A stretch of 64,000 nt of DNA from Aquilaria yunnanensis (taxonomy: Eukaryota > Streptophyta > Magnoliopsida > Malvales > Thymelaeaceae). This document shows, one piece after another, positions 43,506 to 55,909 of the stretch. The notes beneath the pieces were generated by a model. The model saw only the letters and a program-made list of their open reading frames with translations, searched no databases and was not told the DNA's origin. Made by a program: the position numbers and the translations under genes. Location: positions 75,889,751 to 75,953,750 of the forward strand of contig CM077596.1 of assembly GCA_039654915.1 (NCBI GenBank), given 5' to 3'. Numbering within the stretch: the first letter of the stretch is position 1; every line of letters begins with the position of its first letter.

Positions 43506-44576
43506 TAAGGGTGTGCACGGAACCTAATCAACTTGCAAAACTACATAAACTGATCCACATCAAATTGATGGTGTGTTATTTTTAGGGGTTTGTAAGGAAC
43601 CTGATCAACTTGCAAAACTGCATAAACCGATCCGTACCAAATCGATGATATATTGTTCTATGTGATTTTAGTTACAGTCCAGGTTTAAAAATTTTAAAAC
43701 CGAATATCATATGGTGCGGTTATGGTTTTTGAATATCATAATTGGTAAAAACCGTACCAAGCTGATAGGAAAAGTTTAATCCAATATAAATTAAAACTAT
43801 ATACCGAATTAGCTAATTTTTTCTTCCTTTTGATCTCTAATTCTATCACTTAAAACTAATTTTTTAAACCCTAAATTAAAGTCCAATATTTAAAGGAATA
43901 CCTAATCCATATTGATACTTATGAAAAATTTTATTGATATTATTTATTTTGCATTTTCACATATTTTTTCGTAAAACCGCCTAAGTCTCATTTTCCTCCT
44001 AATGTCAATGGTAACTGAAATATTATTCTTACATTTCTTTTCTAGGTAAGGATATATATTTTTTTACTTTTATTTTCATTTAAATATGATAGATTGGTGT
44101 TGTTATATTCAGTTGTAGATAATGTTTTTGGCATCATTATGTAAGCATTGAGATATGAGAAATGAGCCTTTGCTTTTACCATCTATCGTGACAGAATGTT
44201 GCAGACAAAGACTTTATTGTTTATGTGTTTTGGTTATGAAAAACAAACAATAGGTTTCTTGTGTGTGTAGGATTTATGATGACAAATTTGGATTATTTGA
44301 AATTTGTATTTCTTATATATGTTGGTTTTATGGACTGAATTGTATTTTTATTTGTTTTAATCTATTTTATATGTTTATATTAATTATTTAGATTTAGTAT
44401 GATAGACTTATGGTGTGGAAAAATCACAACCGAACTGCATTTATGCAGTGTGGTTTTTTTCAGATTTGTATACAAAGTGGTGTAATTACTATTTCTAAAC
44501 TGTAAAACTGTTTACTATGTGTTGCAATTACAGGTTTTGCCCTAAACAGCATTAATCCGCACTATAAACACCCTTA
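43506..44576. mobile_element. hAT-like non-autonomous element, copy in unit 1
   Basis: Starts TAAGGGTGTGCACGGAACC and ends AAACACCCTTA, short inverted termini of hAT type. The flanking 8-mers TTGTGTGT and CTGCGTGT match at six of eight bases, a plausible degraded 8-bp TSD. The interior is rich in AAACCG/CGGTTT-type motifs typical of a common plant hAT MITE class. No transposase. Confidence 0.55.
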
Positions 44577-45063
44577 CTGCGTGTGACACCAATTGTATGC
44601 CTAGAATCCATAACAGTGAAATTCTGGTGATGGGTACACCCAGAATCTATATTGGAACCGTTCTTCATCTCAAATTAAGGCCATATTTGGGAATAACTCC
44701 TTTTTTTTATTGGTGTTGGATTCTTGGATAATTTATTTAATGTTAAAGATGAAACCGCTGGAGTTAAAAACTAAAGGAAAAATTACCAAAAGCTCTTAAG
44801 GTTTAATCAAGCTTATGCTTGTGTCTTCCCTATTTAAAAAATTTACACTTACTCCCTACAAAATTAAAATCGTGATTTGCGGTTAGATTGAAAAGAGGGA
44901 AATTTTGATTTTACCCTTATAATATTCTTTTACAAAAACTTAACCCCACAAACTTCTTCATCTAAAAACTTAACCCTTATCAAATGAGGGAAGCATGAAA
45001 GTCTTAGAATATGTCCCTGATCAGCTTGCCAAGTGGCTCCAGCCGCCCTTCATTATCGTGTGT

Positions 45064-46129
45064 TAGGGGTGTGCACGGAACCTGATCAACTTACAAAACT
45101 GCATAAACTGATCCACATCAAATCGATGGTGTGCTATTTCTAGGGGTGTGCACGGAACCTGATCAACTTGCAAAACCGCTTAAACCGATCTTTACCAAAC
45201 CGATGATATACTGTTCTATGCGATTTTAGTTACAATCCGGGTTTAAAAATCTTAAAACCGAATATCATATGGTGCGGTTATAGTTTTTGAATGTCATAAC
45301 TGATAAAAATCGTACCAGGCCGATAGGAAAAGTCTATTCCAATATAAATTAAAATTATATACCGAATTAGCTAATTCTCTCTTCCTTTTAATCTCTAATT
45401 CTATCACTTAAAACTAATTTCTTAAACCCTAAATTAAAGTCCAATATTTAAAGGAATACCTAATCCATATTGATACTTATGAAAAATTTTATTGATATTA
45501 TTTATTTTACATTTTCACAGATTTTTTTCATAAAACCACCTAAGTCTCATTTTCCTCCTAATGTCAATGGTAACTGAAATGTTATTTTTACATTCCTCTT
45601 CTAGGTAAGGATATATATTTTTTTACTTTTCTTTTCCTAACTCATTTAAATATGATAGATTAATGTTGTTATGTTCAGTTGTGGATGATGTTTTTGGCAT
45701 CATTATGTAGGTATTGAGGTATAAGAAATGAGTCTTTGCTTTTACGATCCATTGTGATAGAATGTTGCAGACAAAGAGTTTATTGTTTATGTGTTTTGGT
45801 TATGAAAAACAGACAATAGATTTTTTATGTGTATAGGATTTAAAATGATAAATTTGGCTTATTTGAAATTTGTATTTCTTATGTATATTGGTTTTATGGA
45901 CTAAATTGTTTGTCTATTTTATATGCTTATATTAATTATTTAGATTTAGTATGATAGACTTATGGTGTGAAAAAACCACAATTGAACTGCATTTATACGG
46001 TGTGGTTTTTTTTCGGATTTATATACAAAGTGGTGTGGTTACGGTTTCTAAACTATAACACTATTTACTATGCATTACGGTTACGGATTTTGTCCTAAAC
46101 CGCATTAACCCGCACCATGAGTGCCCTTA
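45064..46129. mobile_element. hAT-like non-autonomous element, copy in unit 2
   Basis: Duplicated counterpart of 43,506-44,576. It starts TAGGGGTGTGCACGGAACC and ends GAGTGCCCTTA. A second partial start, TAGGGGTGTGCACGGAACC, recurs inside it near 45,142, so the terminus itself has been repeated. Confidence 0.55.
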
Positions 46130-46379
46130 CTGTATATGACACCAACGATATGCCCAGAATCCATAACAGTGAAATTCTGGTGATGGGTACACCCAGAATC
46201 TATATTAGAACCATCCTTCGTTTCATCGTACAACCCTTCTCGCTTCATATCCCAATTCTTAGCCTCATATCTCCTTTTTTTTTTTCACGCTTCAACTCCT
46301 TCCCATGGCTCTCAACTTGGCTACCTTTTTGCTCACTTTTAGGTTAACGGTGATTATAACCCTAAATGATTGATTGATG

Positions 46380-46880
46380 GATGTGCAAAAGAGTAGCGAA
46401 TCAAACAATGGATCGACCAACAAATGTGTAGAGGAGAAGCAAATTGAACTCTCTCAGTTGGTGGTGAATCACTGTCAAGATCCTTTCATCGCCTTTGAAC
46501 CCGTGAACAGTCATGACCAATAAATAATTCCTCAACTAGTGATCCCCTTTAATGATGCTAAAATTGGTGACATGCTGCTCGTTGTCCAAAATGTCAAGCC
46601 TCTCAATGCAGGTGGCGGTTCGGAGACCAAAGATGACATCGAAGTGATGGAAGATGGACTAAGCGACATTGTTTAGGGCATGGATGCGCCACGCCAAAAA
46701 GGAGGAGCACTGGTGGGATTGAGTAGGTGTGGAACTCGATGATGGCAAGGATTAACTCATCGAACTCACCCTAAGTCAAGTCGGAAAGGATCGTCAAGTG
46801 TTGGGTTGTGGGTATGGCTTCAGGTTGAGCTTTTGGCTTGGCTGAGGTTTCTTCCACAGAGCCTAGATTTTAGAGGAAAA
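46380..46880 (+). pseudogene. Possible decayed coding region, unrecognised
   Basis: A less AT-rich stretch with coding-like runs interrupted by stops, for example KQIELSQLVVNHCQDPFIAF, VIPFNDAKIGDMLLVVQNVK and GGSETKDDIEVMEDGL. No family recognised. It lies just outside the 1.55-kb duplication and could be an old gene fragment or a relic of a transposon ORF. Confidence 0.3.
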
Positions 46881-47599
46881 AGGAAGGGTCTAAGAGTTTA
46901 GAGTAGAGAGAAAGAGAGAAAGAGATTTAATTTGGTTGATAAACTAGAATTGCAGAGTATGGGGCAAAGTTTCTAATAAAGAATGCTAGGATGGCAAATT
47001 TAGGTATTTTTCTTTTTTTTTTAATGGTTATTAATGGAGTTAGTTTGAGAATAGAGTAATTATAAGTATTTAAAAATTGAGAAACACAAGTATAGATTAG
47101 GGTATTTTCGAAGGTAAAAGCTACTATTGAACAATTTTTTCTAAATTCTAATATCAATCACTTATACTAATATCGAACGGGATGCAAAGCAACTTATTAT
47201 CGTGCCAAGGCGCTATGTATTATTAACAAGATTTTCTGCCGTATATGTTAGGTGGGAGCTATATATTTTTTCATCCTCTTTTTTAATATATGTATAAAAA
47301 TAAAAACAATACGTACGTAGCAGATAAACTTAAACTCAGCTGAAAGGGAAATATAGTTGATAAATAAGAACAAAAAAATGATGGCTATCAGGCTATGCAC
47401 ATGGATGAGTACATTGCACTGTAAACAAAACCGACATTATTGATCCATATAACACAATATTAAAAATTTTCGTTCAGATACCAACTTATATTGACGACGT
47501 GGTATGTTTCCATTTACAGAGAATGGTCGATTAAACCGAAACAATGTGTTCCTTATCCTCTTATACTAATCATGTCCACACACAATAAGTTCTGTTATA
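46881..47599. other. Intergenic
   Basis: AT-rich, no gene, RNA or repeat array recognised. Confidence 0.5.
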
Positions 47600-48273
47600 C
47601 TCCCTCCGTCCTGTTTATTTTGCTCCAATTAGGTTTGCACGTAGTTTAAGAAATTCTACTGTTTTTCACGTGTTTTCCAACTTTGCCCTTCCAACTTGCG
47701 TCTCTGTCCTTCTTCTAGCACCTTCCATCTTCAGCGATGCTTCGGGCTCGTCTTTCCCTTTGCCTCGATCGTCATCGTCCTTCCACCCGCCGCTTCATGA
47801 TCGTCCTTCCCTCGGCCTAAATTGTGGTCGTTGTTGATCGCTCTCCTATTGTCGTTCAATCGGTCAATTGTCGCTCGATCGTCGCACAGTCGCTGCTCGA
47901 TCACTCGCCGATTGTTGCTCAATCAGTTAATCGCTTAATCGTCGCTCCATCGCCGCACAGTCGTCGATCGCCGCTTAAATGATGCTCAATCGCCGCTCGG
48001 TTGCTGCTCGGAAGCCACTCAATCACCTCTCAGTTGCCATTCAATCACTGCTCGGTTGTCACTCAATCGCCGCTCCGCTCGGACAGATGAAGAACAGAAA
48101 TTAGAGAGATTAAGAATATATCTGTTGGGAGAAGAAAGAGAGAGAGATGAGTTAAATTAGGGGTATAATAGTAAGTAAAGTGTAAAAAAAATTACTTAAA
48201 AGGGAAATGGTGCAAGAGTTTTGGGACTACCCAAAAAAAAAAAAATGTAGCAAAATTTTTTTGACGGATAGAG
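47600..48273. mobile_element. Stowaway-like element, 674 bp with GC-rich interior
   Basis: Starts CTCCCTCCGTCCTG and ends TTTTGACGGATAGAG, with TA on both sides (47,598-47,599 and 48,274-48,275). It is about three times longer than the 230-bp family. The interior (47,690-48,080) is GC-rich and made of degenerate TCGCCGCTCAATCG-type repeats, open on the minus strand without a recognisable protein. Confidence 0.7.
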
Positions 48274-48668
48274 TAATATATAAGAAAAGCTTATGCTTTC
48301 ACCAAGAGGGAAAAATATATATATTTATGCTTACTCCGATTGTAACGGTTTAGCTTAAATGATTGATTTCCACGTTATGACTTATGATTATATATTATTT
48401 GAAAATAACTCAAGAAAACTGAAATCAACAATTCAGGTTTTACTTTTTTTTTAAAAAAAAGAGGGAGTACGTAAGGACAAGGGAAGTTGGGCCCCAAGCA
48501 CATGCTGAATACTAACAGTGGGCCTTATAGCCCATAATGCTTCAGTTTCCCGTGGGCTGTGACGCATGTTCTCCATGTGCTTCCACCAAGGGCCTATTCC
48601 AACCTTCTCCTTTATAAAATCGGAATTTGAACGTGATAAAAACTCAGACTTTTCCTAATAATAAATTA

Positions 48669-48902
48669 CACTCTCCTGTCCAAAATATTTGTTCCATTCA
48701 CTTTTTAGTAACTAATATATAATTTTTTATTTTTAATATTTTAGTATATAAATAAAAAATATTTATATATGAATAATAAAATAAGATCTATTATTTCTAA
48801 ATATATTTTTAAAATTTTTTTTTCTAGCAAACAATAATATAAATAAATCAAATCAAACTAATTGAAAAAATTAAATGGAGCAAATAAAATGAAACAGAAG
48901 AG
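48669..48902. mobile_element. Stowaway-like MITE, 234 bp
   Basis: Starts CACTCTCCTGTCCAAAA, ends ATGAAACAGAAGAG, TA on both sides. Same family as the element at 5,037, with the shared interior CAATAATATAAATAAAT. Confidence 0.75.
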
Positions 48903-48904
48903 TA

Positions 48905-50732
48905 TGTTTTTCGTCGTTGATTTTGTTGGTTGTTGTAACCTTGTGTTGCATATATTATATACTCCGATCCATGAACTGACTTACAAATTCGTATTTCCCG
49001 AGGCTCCTTTACCAGCTGTGTCTACTTTGCAAGGCAAAAATATTTCTATCTGTAGTTGGCATCCTTATAGATTTTTCAAACTCTAAAACGATGATTGCTC
49101 CTAAACAAACCTTTTATCATGCGCAAGGAACACTTTGAATCTTTTATTTACAGTCTTAAGTATTTTATCCACTTAAATTAACTCAGGGGTATATCTAGTT
49201 GTTTTTAGGAGAATATATCTTCTTGATGAGATAAAATTATAGATCCAGCTAGTAGAGAGAAGTCGAATGAGCTCTAAATACAAGTGATGATCGGCTAAAG
49301 CACAGAAAGAAGATAGTTAAATCCATCCTTTCGATCGGTTTCGAGCAATAGACAGAGGCGGACCTACATATATTTAATAGGGGTTCATAGACCCCTTTTC
49401 CTTTAAAAAATTTTTTTGACAAATGACATATAATTTGGAAATTGAACCACCCTTTAATTTTCTAGTGGACCGCTTAAACTTAACAACATCTATTTAAATA
49501 AAAAAAATAGGTTTCTTTTATTGGCCAAAATTGTATTTTGACCTCTTAACTTTCATATTTCTTTCACCTTAACCCTTAACTTTTTTTTATTGGTTACTTT
49601 TCTTTTTCAAATATAGAAAAAGTTAAGCACAAGATAAAGTTAAGCCATTAAAGTATAAACATATAACTTCAACGGTTATATAGCACTTTTAAATTTATGT
49701 TTCGTATTCTTCTAAAAAAAAAAATTCATATGTGAATTATACATATGAATATTTTAATTCTTAATACACCACGAGATTTGCCCATAATCCTACAGGAAGC
49801 TGCTACGGGATGTGACGTGTGAGGGAAGCAAAAGCAAAGAGTTCCATAACTGAACTTTGACGATGGAAAATTGGAGATCATTAGAGCTACGAGTGGAGGA
49901 CGAAAGACGGAGAGTGGAGACCACTCAGAGTCTGAATCTGAGGAGCAGCGTGAGCAAGCGACAAGACTAGAGTCGACTTGACTCGTTGTGCTCTGCCGCT
50001 CAGTCCAAAAATTACGCGGTGACTTCGCACAACTCAACAAAAATGCCATTAAACCTATAGTTACTATTCTAAATCAGTCCCTAACCTCTTTTCGGTCTCA
50101 AACATTTAAAGCCTGTTGCACATTAGTTCTAGCTATGTAAAATTTCTTTCTCTAACATAATTATGAAATATCAATTTTTAAATTTTAATTTATATCATTT
50201 AGTAACTATTTTTTTAATAAATTTAAACTGTTTTATAATTTATTATAGTTAATAAACTATTTAAATTATCATTTTTTATCTATAAAACGAATTTTTGCGC
50301 ATACTCAAACTTACTGTGAAAAATGTGAAACACTTTAAAAAATTTAAAACATTATATAATAAAATAAAGATTGAGAATCGATCTATAAATAATAATTAGA
50401 GGTTTCTAACGAATGGTCCAAATCCCCGTATAAATATTCTCTTAGACTTGTCTCTTTGTTGAGCTCAATAAAAAATTAAAATAATCGCAGTCAAGCACAA
50501 AGAGTCGCATTCTAATATTTAATTCTAATTTAATATTGCTCTATATACCCGTTCACTTATTGCTTTAAAAAATAAATACTTTTCCCGGCATGGGGAGGCA
50601 AAAAGTCTATAAGAAAAATCTGGTACAGGTCAATTGAAACGGATACTGTGTAGGCTGGTTATGGAACGGAATAAATATAAACTTCCACCGACGAGGAGCT
50701 AGCGTGTTTCCGAAACCGACTTAACTAATGCT
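48905..50732. other. Intergenic with one unrecognised open frame
   Basis: AT-rich. A less AT-rich patch at 49,790-50,050 has a 107-codon minus-strand frame (start MAFLLSCAKSPRNFWTERQ, Ser-rich) that matches nothing I know and has no visible splice partner. GAGGCGGACC near 49,355 resembles the end of the MULE-like element at 55,025, but no partner end was found. Confidence 0.45.
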
Positions 50733-50918
50733 CCTCAAAGTCCGTCCTAAGTTCCTTTTTTTTACTAACGTTTACTATTTAGAACTAATATATACTTTTT
50801 TATTTTAAAAATTTTAGAATATAACTGAAAAATATTTATATATAAATTCTAAATAAAATTTTATAATTTTTAAATATATATTTTTAATTTTTTTTAATAA
50901 ATAATAATATAAATAAAT

Positions 50919-53734
50919 AAGAAAAGGTGGTGTTCTGACCATTCTATGGCTCTTATTGTGTTGGAGGATTGTGTTGTTGAAAGAAGGTCTTCTTCTAAAT
51001 ACTTAAAATTGTGGGAGAATCATGCTGATTATAATGAGACTGTCAGAAATGTTTGGTGCGTGGGTGAGACTAAAGCCTCATCCATTTGGAAAAATGTGTT
51101 ATCAAAATTAAGAAGTTTGAAGGCTGCTTTTAAATGTTTAAATGCTGAATCCTATTCATATATCTCTGGTAGAATTAAGGAGAAGGAGAAAGGGTTGGAG
51201 TCAATCTGTAGTAGGATGAATCAAGTGTTGGGGGATAGGCTGTTATACATGTCTTGGCAAAGAGTTAAATAGGAGATGTTTGAGCTGAGGAAGTTTTTTT
51301 GGCTCAAAAATCTATAGTTGATTGGCTGAAGCTTAGTGATAAAAATAATAAATTTTTTCATCCCAAAATGAAGAAGAGATTTGCCAAAGCAAGTATTACT
51401 TGTCTCTTTGCTCGAAGTGGGAAACAATTGTGTCTTCAATCAGAGATTAAATATGAGTTTCTTGACTTTTTATCTTCCTTTCTTAGTGATTCTTCTACTT
51501 GTACTTTGAATGTTAGTATGAATATTGTTCTAAATGGTCCTAGGCTGACTAATGAGCAGAGCAGTAACCTTGCTAAATATGTGTCTGCTTTAGAGATTAT
51601 TAGAGCTATTAAAGATATTTTTGCTTTGGAGGCTCCTGGGCCTAATGGCTACACTGCGGGGTTTTTCTAGCACAATTAGGAGTTGATTGGGAGTGACATT
51701 GCTACTGCTATTAAGGCTTTCTTTAAGCATGGTGAGTTCTTGCTTGCCTTATCTATCACTGTCATTTATCTTTATTCCAAAACATGCTCATACTTCATTT
51801 GCTAATGATTTTCGGCCTATTTCTTGCTACAATAGAACTTTGTTTCTAAGATATTGGCTAGTCGGCTCCAAGGTATTTTGCCTAATCTTATTCATGAAAG
51901 TCAATGAGCCTTTGTGAAAAGTATATTGATTTCTGATAATACCTTACTTCGTTATGAAATTATGAAGGGTTATGGAAGAAGTATTATTAAGCATAGAATG
52001 TGCCTTAAGATTTATATGAAAAAGCATATAATATACTAAATTGGGAATTTTTTGGAAAATTATGTACTTATGATGGATTTTCTTGTTAGATGGGTTTCTT
52101 TGGTCATGACTTGTGTTAGATCTCCTTGGTTCTCTATTGTTTTGAATGAAAATTTATGTGATTTCTTTAAAAGTAAGAGATGGGTGAGACAAGGTGATCC
52201 TCTCTTCCTTTTACTCTTTGTTTTAGTTATGGATTTTTTTTTAGAGTTTTGGGTAAAATTTTTTTATGAGAACTTTGCTCAATTTCATCCTAAATGTCGG
52301 AAGATTCATTTAACTCATTTGATGTTTGTAGGCGACATTATGGTTTTTGCCAAAGGAGATATTAATTTGGCTAGAACTATTAAGTTTTGCTTAGATATAT
52401 TCTTTAATACTTTTGGATTGGTTGTCAACTTTAATAAGAGTCAAGTTATTTTCTAAAGGTGTTGATGAGTATAGTGAGAAACCTATTTTGGATGCTGCCT
52501 ATTATGTTGGTCCATTTGTTGGACAAGATGCTGCAAGTTTGTCATTATAGAGTTCTTGAGGAGAAGATTTTGCAGAAACTTAATGATTGGGCTAATAAAT
52601 TTCTTTATTATGTTGGGAGGGCTCAACTTACTAAGTCTGTAATCTTCAGTGTTCAAGCTTATTGGTCTATTATTTTTCTCATTCATAAGTCTGTGTTAAG
52701 TAGAGTTGAGTAGTGTTGTAGAGCATTTTTATGGATTGGGTCTATTCATGGTAAGAAATTCCCTGTGGCTTAGAGGTTTGTGTATGTTCCTAAAGAGCAT
52801 TGGGTATTGGGGTGTATAATTTGTTTAGGTGGAATGATGTTGCCAGTGATAAAAGGTTGTGGTGAATGTTTTTTTATAAGTAGAGCTTGTGGATTCATTA
52901 GCTTCATGCTTATTACCTTAAGGGCCGAGACATTCAACGGGTAAGGCCTTCTCCTGATTATTATGTTATATGGAAGCATATTTTGAGGGCCAGAGTCTTA
53001 TTTTTTAATGTAATTCATGATCATGCTTGGGATTTTGTCAAGGATCAAAAATTTATAATGAAGTTGGCTTATTTGCATGTAATGGAGAATTTTGATTCTA
53101 TGGGTTAGTATTCTTTTGTATAAAAGTCGATTCCAAAATTTTTCACGGTCTGTTGGTTTGCTATGCTAAACAAATTACTTACCTTGGACTTGGTTTATAT
53201 TTATATATGGCCTCTAGCTCATGTTCTTTATGTCTTTATGTCAATGAATCTCGAGACCATTTGTTCTTTAATTGCCCCTACTTTTGGGTGGTTTGGCGTG
53301 AAATCATGTGTATGATTAAGTTGCATGATGCTCTTTGAAGATGGAATAGATGTTGGCAGTGGCTTCGTAGGGTAGTGAAGGGCACTAGTTTAAAGTCGAA
53401 AGTAGAGCAGGGATGTTTTTTTGGCTTTGGTTTATTTTTTACGGTAGAAAGGGAATATAAGACTTCATCAACATGCACCTAGGCAAACAATTTAAGTAGT
53501 GCAGATTATTTATGAACCAATTCAGTATAGATATAGTTACAGTTTTAGTGAGGTATTTGCTTAAAGTATATTGCTTGATTTTGCTTGTGAAGCACAGGCT
53601 AGGTTTTTTGTTTTGATTTTTTTTAAGTCAGGTTTTTCCATTTATTTGTTATAATCCCTTGACTTGGTTTATAAGTGCTGCTTGGCTGGTTTTGATGAAA
53701 TGAAATCCACACCCTACAAGGTGTTTCCTAAAAA
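50919..53734 (+). mobile_element. 5'-truncated L1-type LINE
   Basis: 2.8 kb, bounded by the perfect 16-bp TSD AATAATATAAATAAAT (50,903-50,918 and 53,735-53,750), with a short A-run at its 3' end. It begins just before the SDH motif at the end of the APE-type endonuclease domain. Truncated 5' ends, long TSDs and A-tails are hallmarks of LINE insertion by target-primed reverse transcription. Confidence 0.9.
50946..53338 (+). pseudogene. LINE reverse transcriptase remnant with zf-RVT domain
   Basis: Conserved blocks follow in order across several frames: the end of the endonuclease domain (SDHS, LWENHADYNETVRNVW), WLKLSDKNNKFFH, the RT entry APGPNGYTAGFF, FIPKHAHTSFANDFRPIS, RQGDPLFLLLFVLVMDF, the active-site block HLMFVGDIMVFAKGD, and a zf-RVT finger CSLCLYVNESRDHLFF with FNCPYFWVVW (53,200-53,320). 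The active site reads FVGD where plant LINEs have FADD, so a catalytic Asp is lost. Stops and frameshifts elsewhere confirm decay. Confidence 0.85.
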
Positions 53735-53857
53735 AATAATATAAATAAATTCAAGTCAAAATATTTAAAAATGTCAAATGTTAGGAAAAAAAATAAAGGA
53801 TGAAGGGAGTAAGAACTATAAATTATTCCCAAAACCACATGTCTAAATCCAATATTA

Positions 53858-54400
53858 ACTAGAATTGTAAATGAACAAAACATTTAATGAAAGTTTGTTT
53901 ATTTGGTTAAATGAATAGTAACAAAATTTTATATGTTCATTTAAGTTAAACAAATAAATATGAATAAAGTGTTGTTTATTCATTTATATTCATGAACAGT
54001 TCAGTAAATGTTTTGTTCATATTCATTTATTTATTTATTCATTCATCTACACGTTTATTTATTTATTTATTTTAAGCTCATTAATTCATAATATTTTTCT
54101 TTTGTTTGTTTTAATTTGTTTGTTTATGTTTGTTATGTTATTCACAAATACATTTATTCATATTGTTCATAAACATGTTCATTTAATGGTATTCATGAAC
54201 ATGTTCATTTGGTTCACGACAATATTATTGCCAAAGAATGAAAATGAATGAACAAGTACACACTTATTTATAAGCAAACTAGCATGAATAGAGAAAATAT
54301 GTTTATTTATTGTTCATTTTTATGTTTGTGTTCATTTAAAGTTAAATGAACGAATACAAATAAATCCCACTTATGTTCGTTTAGTTCATACACCCTCAGC
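53858..54400. mobile_element. AT-rich non-autonomous element with GTTCATTTA repeats
   Basis: Begins near AATTGTAAATGAACAAAAC and ends near TTCGTTTAGTTCATACACCC. It is filled with direct and inverted GTTCATTTA/TAAATGAAC motifs and ATTTATTTATTT runs. This composition is typical of a widespread plant hAT-like non-autonomous family. Ends are approximate and no TSD was confirmed. Confidence 0.4.
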
Positions 54401-55014
54401 ACTAATGTCTTGATTTGAGATTTTTCAAGTAGAGCCTGATTAAACTCAAGCCAATAAATGAGTTTGATACTTTAATCAGCCGAACTTGAGCATAGTAGTA
54501 CTTGGTAGTTTGTCGAGCCTTATGAGACATGATAAACAGGGTTAATTACACCAATCCCCTTAAGGTTAGACAATGAGTACACATATGTCACACCCCCCCC
54601 TTAAATTACAGAAATTCAATTAGCTCATTGTTTTAAAAAAATGATCATTATATATGGAAATAATTATAATTTACTTCCTAAAGTTATATCACACTTATAT
54701 AGTACACCTAAGGTTTAAAAAACTACATTTAGCATTTAACATTTGATATTGTTGAGCCTATCGGGTTTCAAAATAGAGCTCAAACTTCTAAAAAACATTT
54801 GATATTGTTCCAAAAAACCTGAATTGTGATAGCATTTCCTATTAAGTTGAAACTCAAATAATATCATTAACTTATTGAGTCTGCTTGACCTTATAAGGCC
54901 ACCCATTTACAACCCTATTTCGGCTCATCTCATGTAGAAAGACATGATTAAGATTTGTAATTAAGTCCTCACAAATCTTCGATCATTACTTCAGTCTCCC
55001 CATATAATCACCAT
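54401..55014. other. Intergenic
   Basis: AT-rich with no recognised gene. A C-run occurs at about 54,590-54,600. Confidence 0.5.
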
Positions 55015-55024
55015 CATATAAGTA

Positions 55025-55525
55025 GTGGCGGAGCCACGTGTTACTGGGAGTCCCCCCACCCCTTGAGAATTTTGGAAGTCTATAAATATCCTACACTAAT
55101 TTGGTTATTTTGTGAAGAGCTAAGGACCAAGTGAGATATTTGGCCCTCCCCCCCTAGACTAGTGAAGAATATTAAAAGGGTAAATTACACCAGTAGTCAT
55201 AAATCTTTACTTTTCATTGCAAGTTGTGTCATCAACCTCTCAACTATTGCATATTCATCTAAAATCATTGTTTAGTATTGCAAATTCGTCATTTCACCAA
55301 TAGTTAACGTTGTTAGTAACCAAATTGAGACAAATATACAATAGTTGAGAACTGATAGATGAATTTATAACAAAAAGTAAATGTTTTAAATAATTTTTTA
55401 AATAATTTTTTATAAAAGTTAATTTTATAAATAATTATTTAAATAATTTTTTTCTCCTAAGTTTTCACCATTGCTAGTCTTGCATCCGCTTAGCTCTCAA
55501 GCCTAAACACCTGGCTCCACCACTG
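55025..55525. mobile_element. MULE-like non-autonomous element, 501 bp
   Basis: Starts GTGGCGGAGCCA and ends TGGCTCCACCACTG, inverted ends with one mismatch and a two-base overhang. Flanked by the perfect 10-bp direct repeat CATATAAGTA (55,015-55,024 and 55,526-55,535). TSDs of 9-11 bp point to the Mutator superfamily. No coding capacity. Confidence 0.75.
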
Positions 55526-55535
55526 CATATAAGTA

Positions 55536-55883
55536 CTTTATAAAATATTATCCAATATGATCATCTCATTAATATCATATTACTAAATGTAGGAGTACAT
55601 AATTCGGGAAGAACCTGAGAATAATTAATATCAATATGGCGAAAATTCTTATGCATTAGTGTAATTAAGAGTTATAATTATCCACATTTCAATAACGTTG
55701 TTTAGGATTAATATTATATTTTTTATAATAAAAAAATCGTGTTATTTGAATGGACGAGTTATATAGATCCCTTCAAATCAAAATCTAATTAAAGAATCGC
55801 ATATGGCTTTCAAGAGTAGAATATTCAAACTAAACATTTTGGTTGAGTATTTACAGCATACATAAGGAAATAGGTTATATGGT
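55536..55883. other. Intergenic
   Basis: AT-rich stretch between two transposons; nothing recognised. Confidence 0.5.
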
Positions 55884-55909
55884 GTACACTACTAAAAAAC
55901 ACACTTTTT

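Larger units (their letters stand above)
43114..46222 (+). repeat. 1.55-kb tandem duplication, two copies
   Basis: Copy 1 is about 43,114-44,670 and copy 2 about 44,671-46,222. Anchors AAATTAAGGCC and ACACCCAGAATCTATATT repeat with offsets of 1,557 and 1,554 bp. Each unit contains a hAT-like element in the middle. By eye the copies differ at several percent of positions plus small indels, so the duplication is not recent. Confidence 0.85.
50733..53812. mobile_element. Stowaway-like MITE split by a LINE
   Basis: The left part (50,733-50,918) and right part (53,735-53,812) are the two halves of the 230-bp MITE family, ending ATGAAGGGAGTA. Without the LINE and one TSD copy the element is about 248 bp, close to its relatives at 5,037 and 48,669. 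The break falls exactly in the family's conserved AATAATATAAATAAAT block. Confidence 0.75.

Noticed and set aside
47690..48080. Asp/Arg-rich protein on the minus strand
   Set aside because: The sequence is degenerate tandem repeats inside a MITE-like element.
49726..50049. 107-residue Ser-rich protein
   Set aside because: No family, no splice partner, no promoter signal; listed only as an unrecognised patch.
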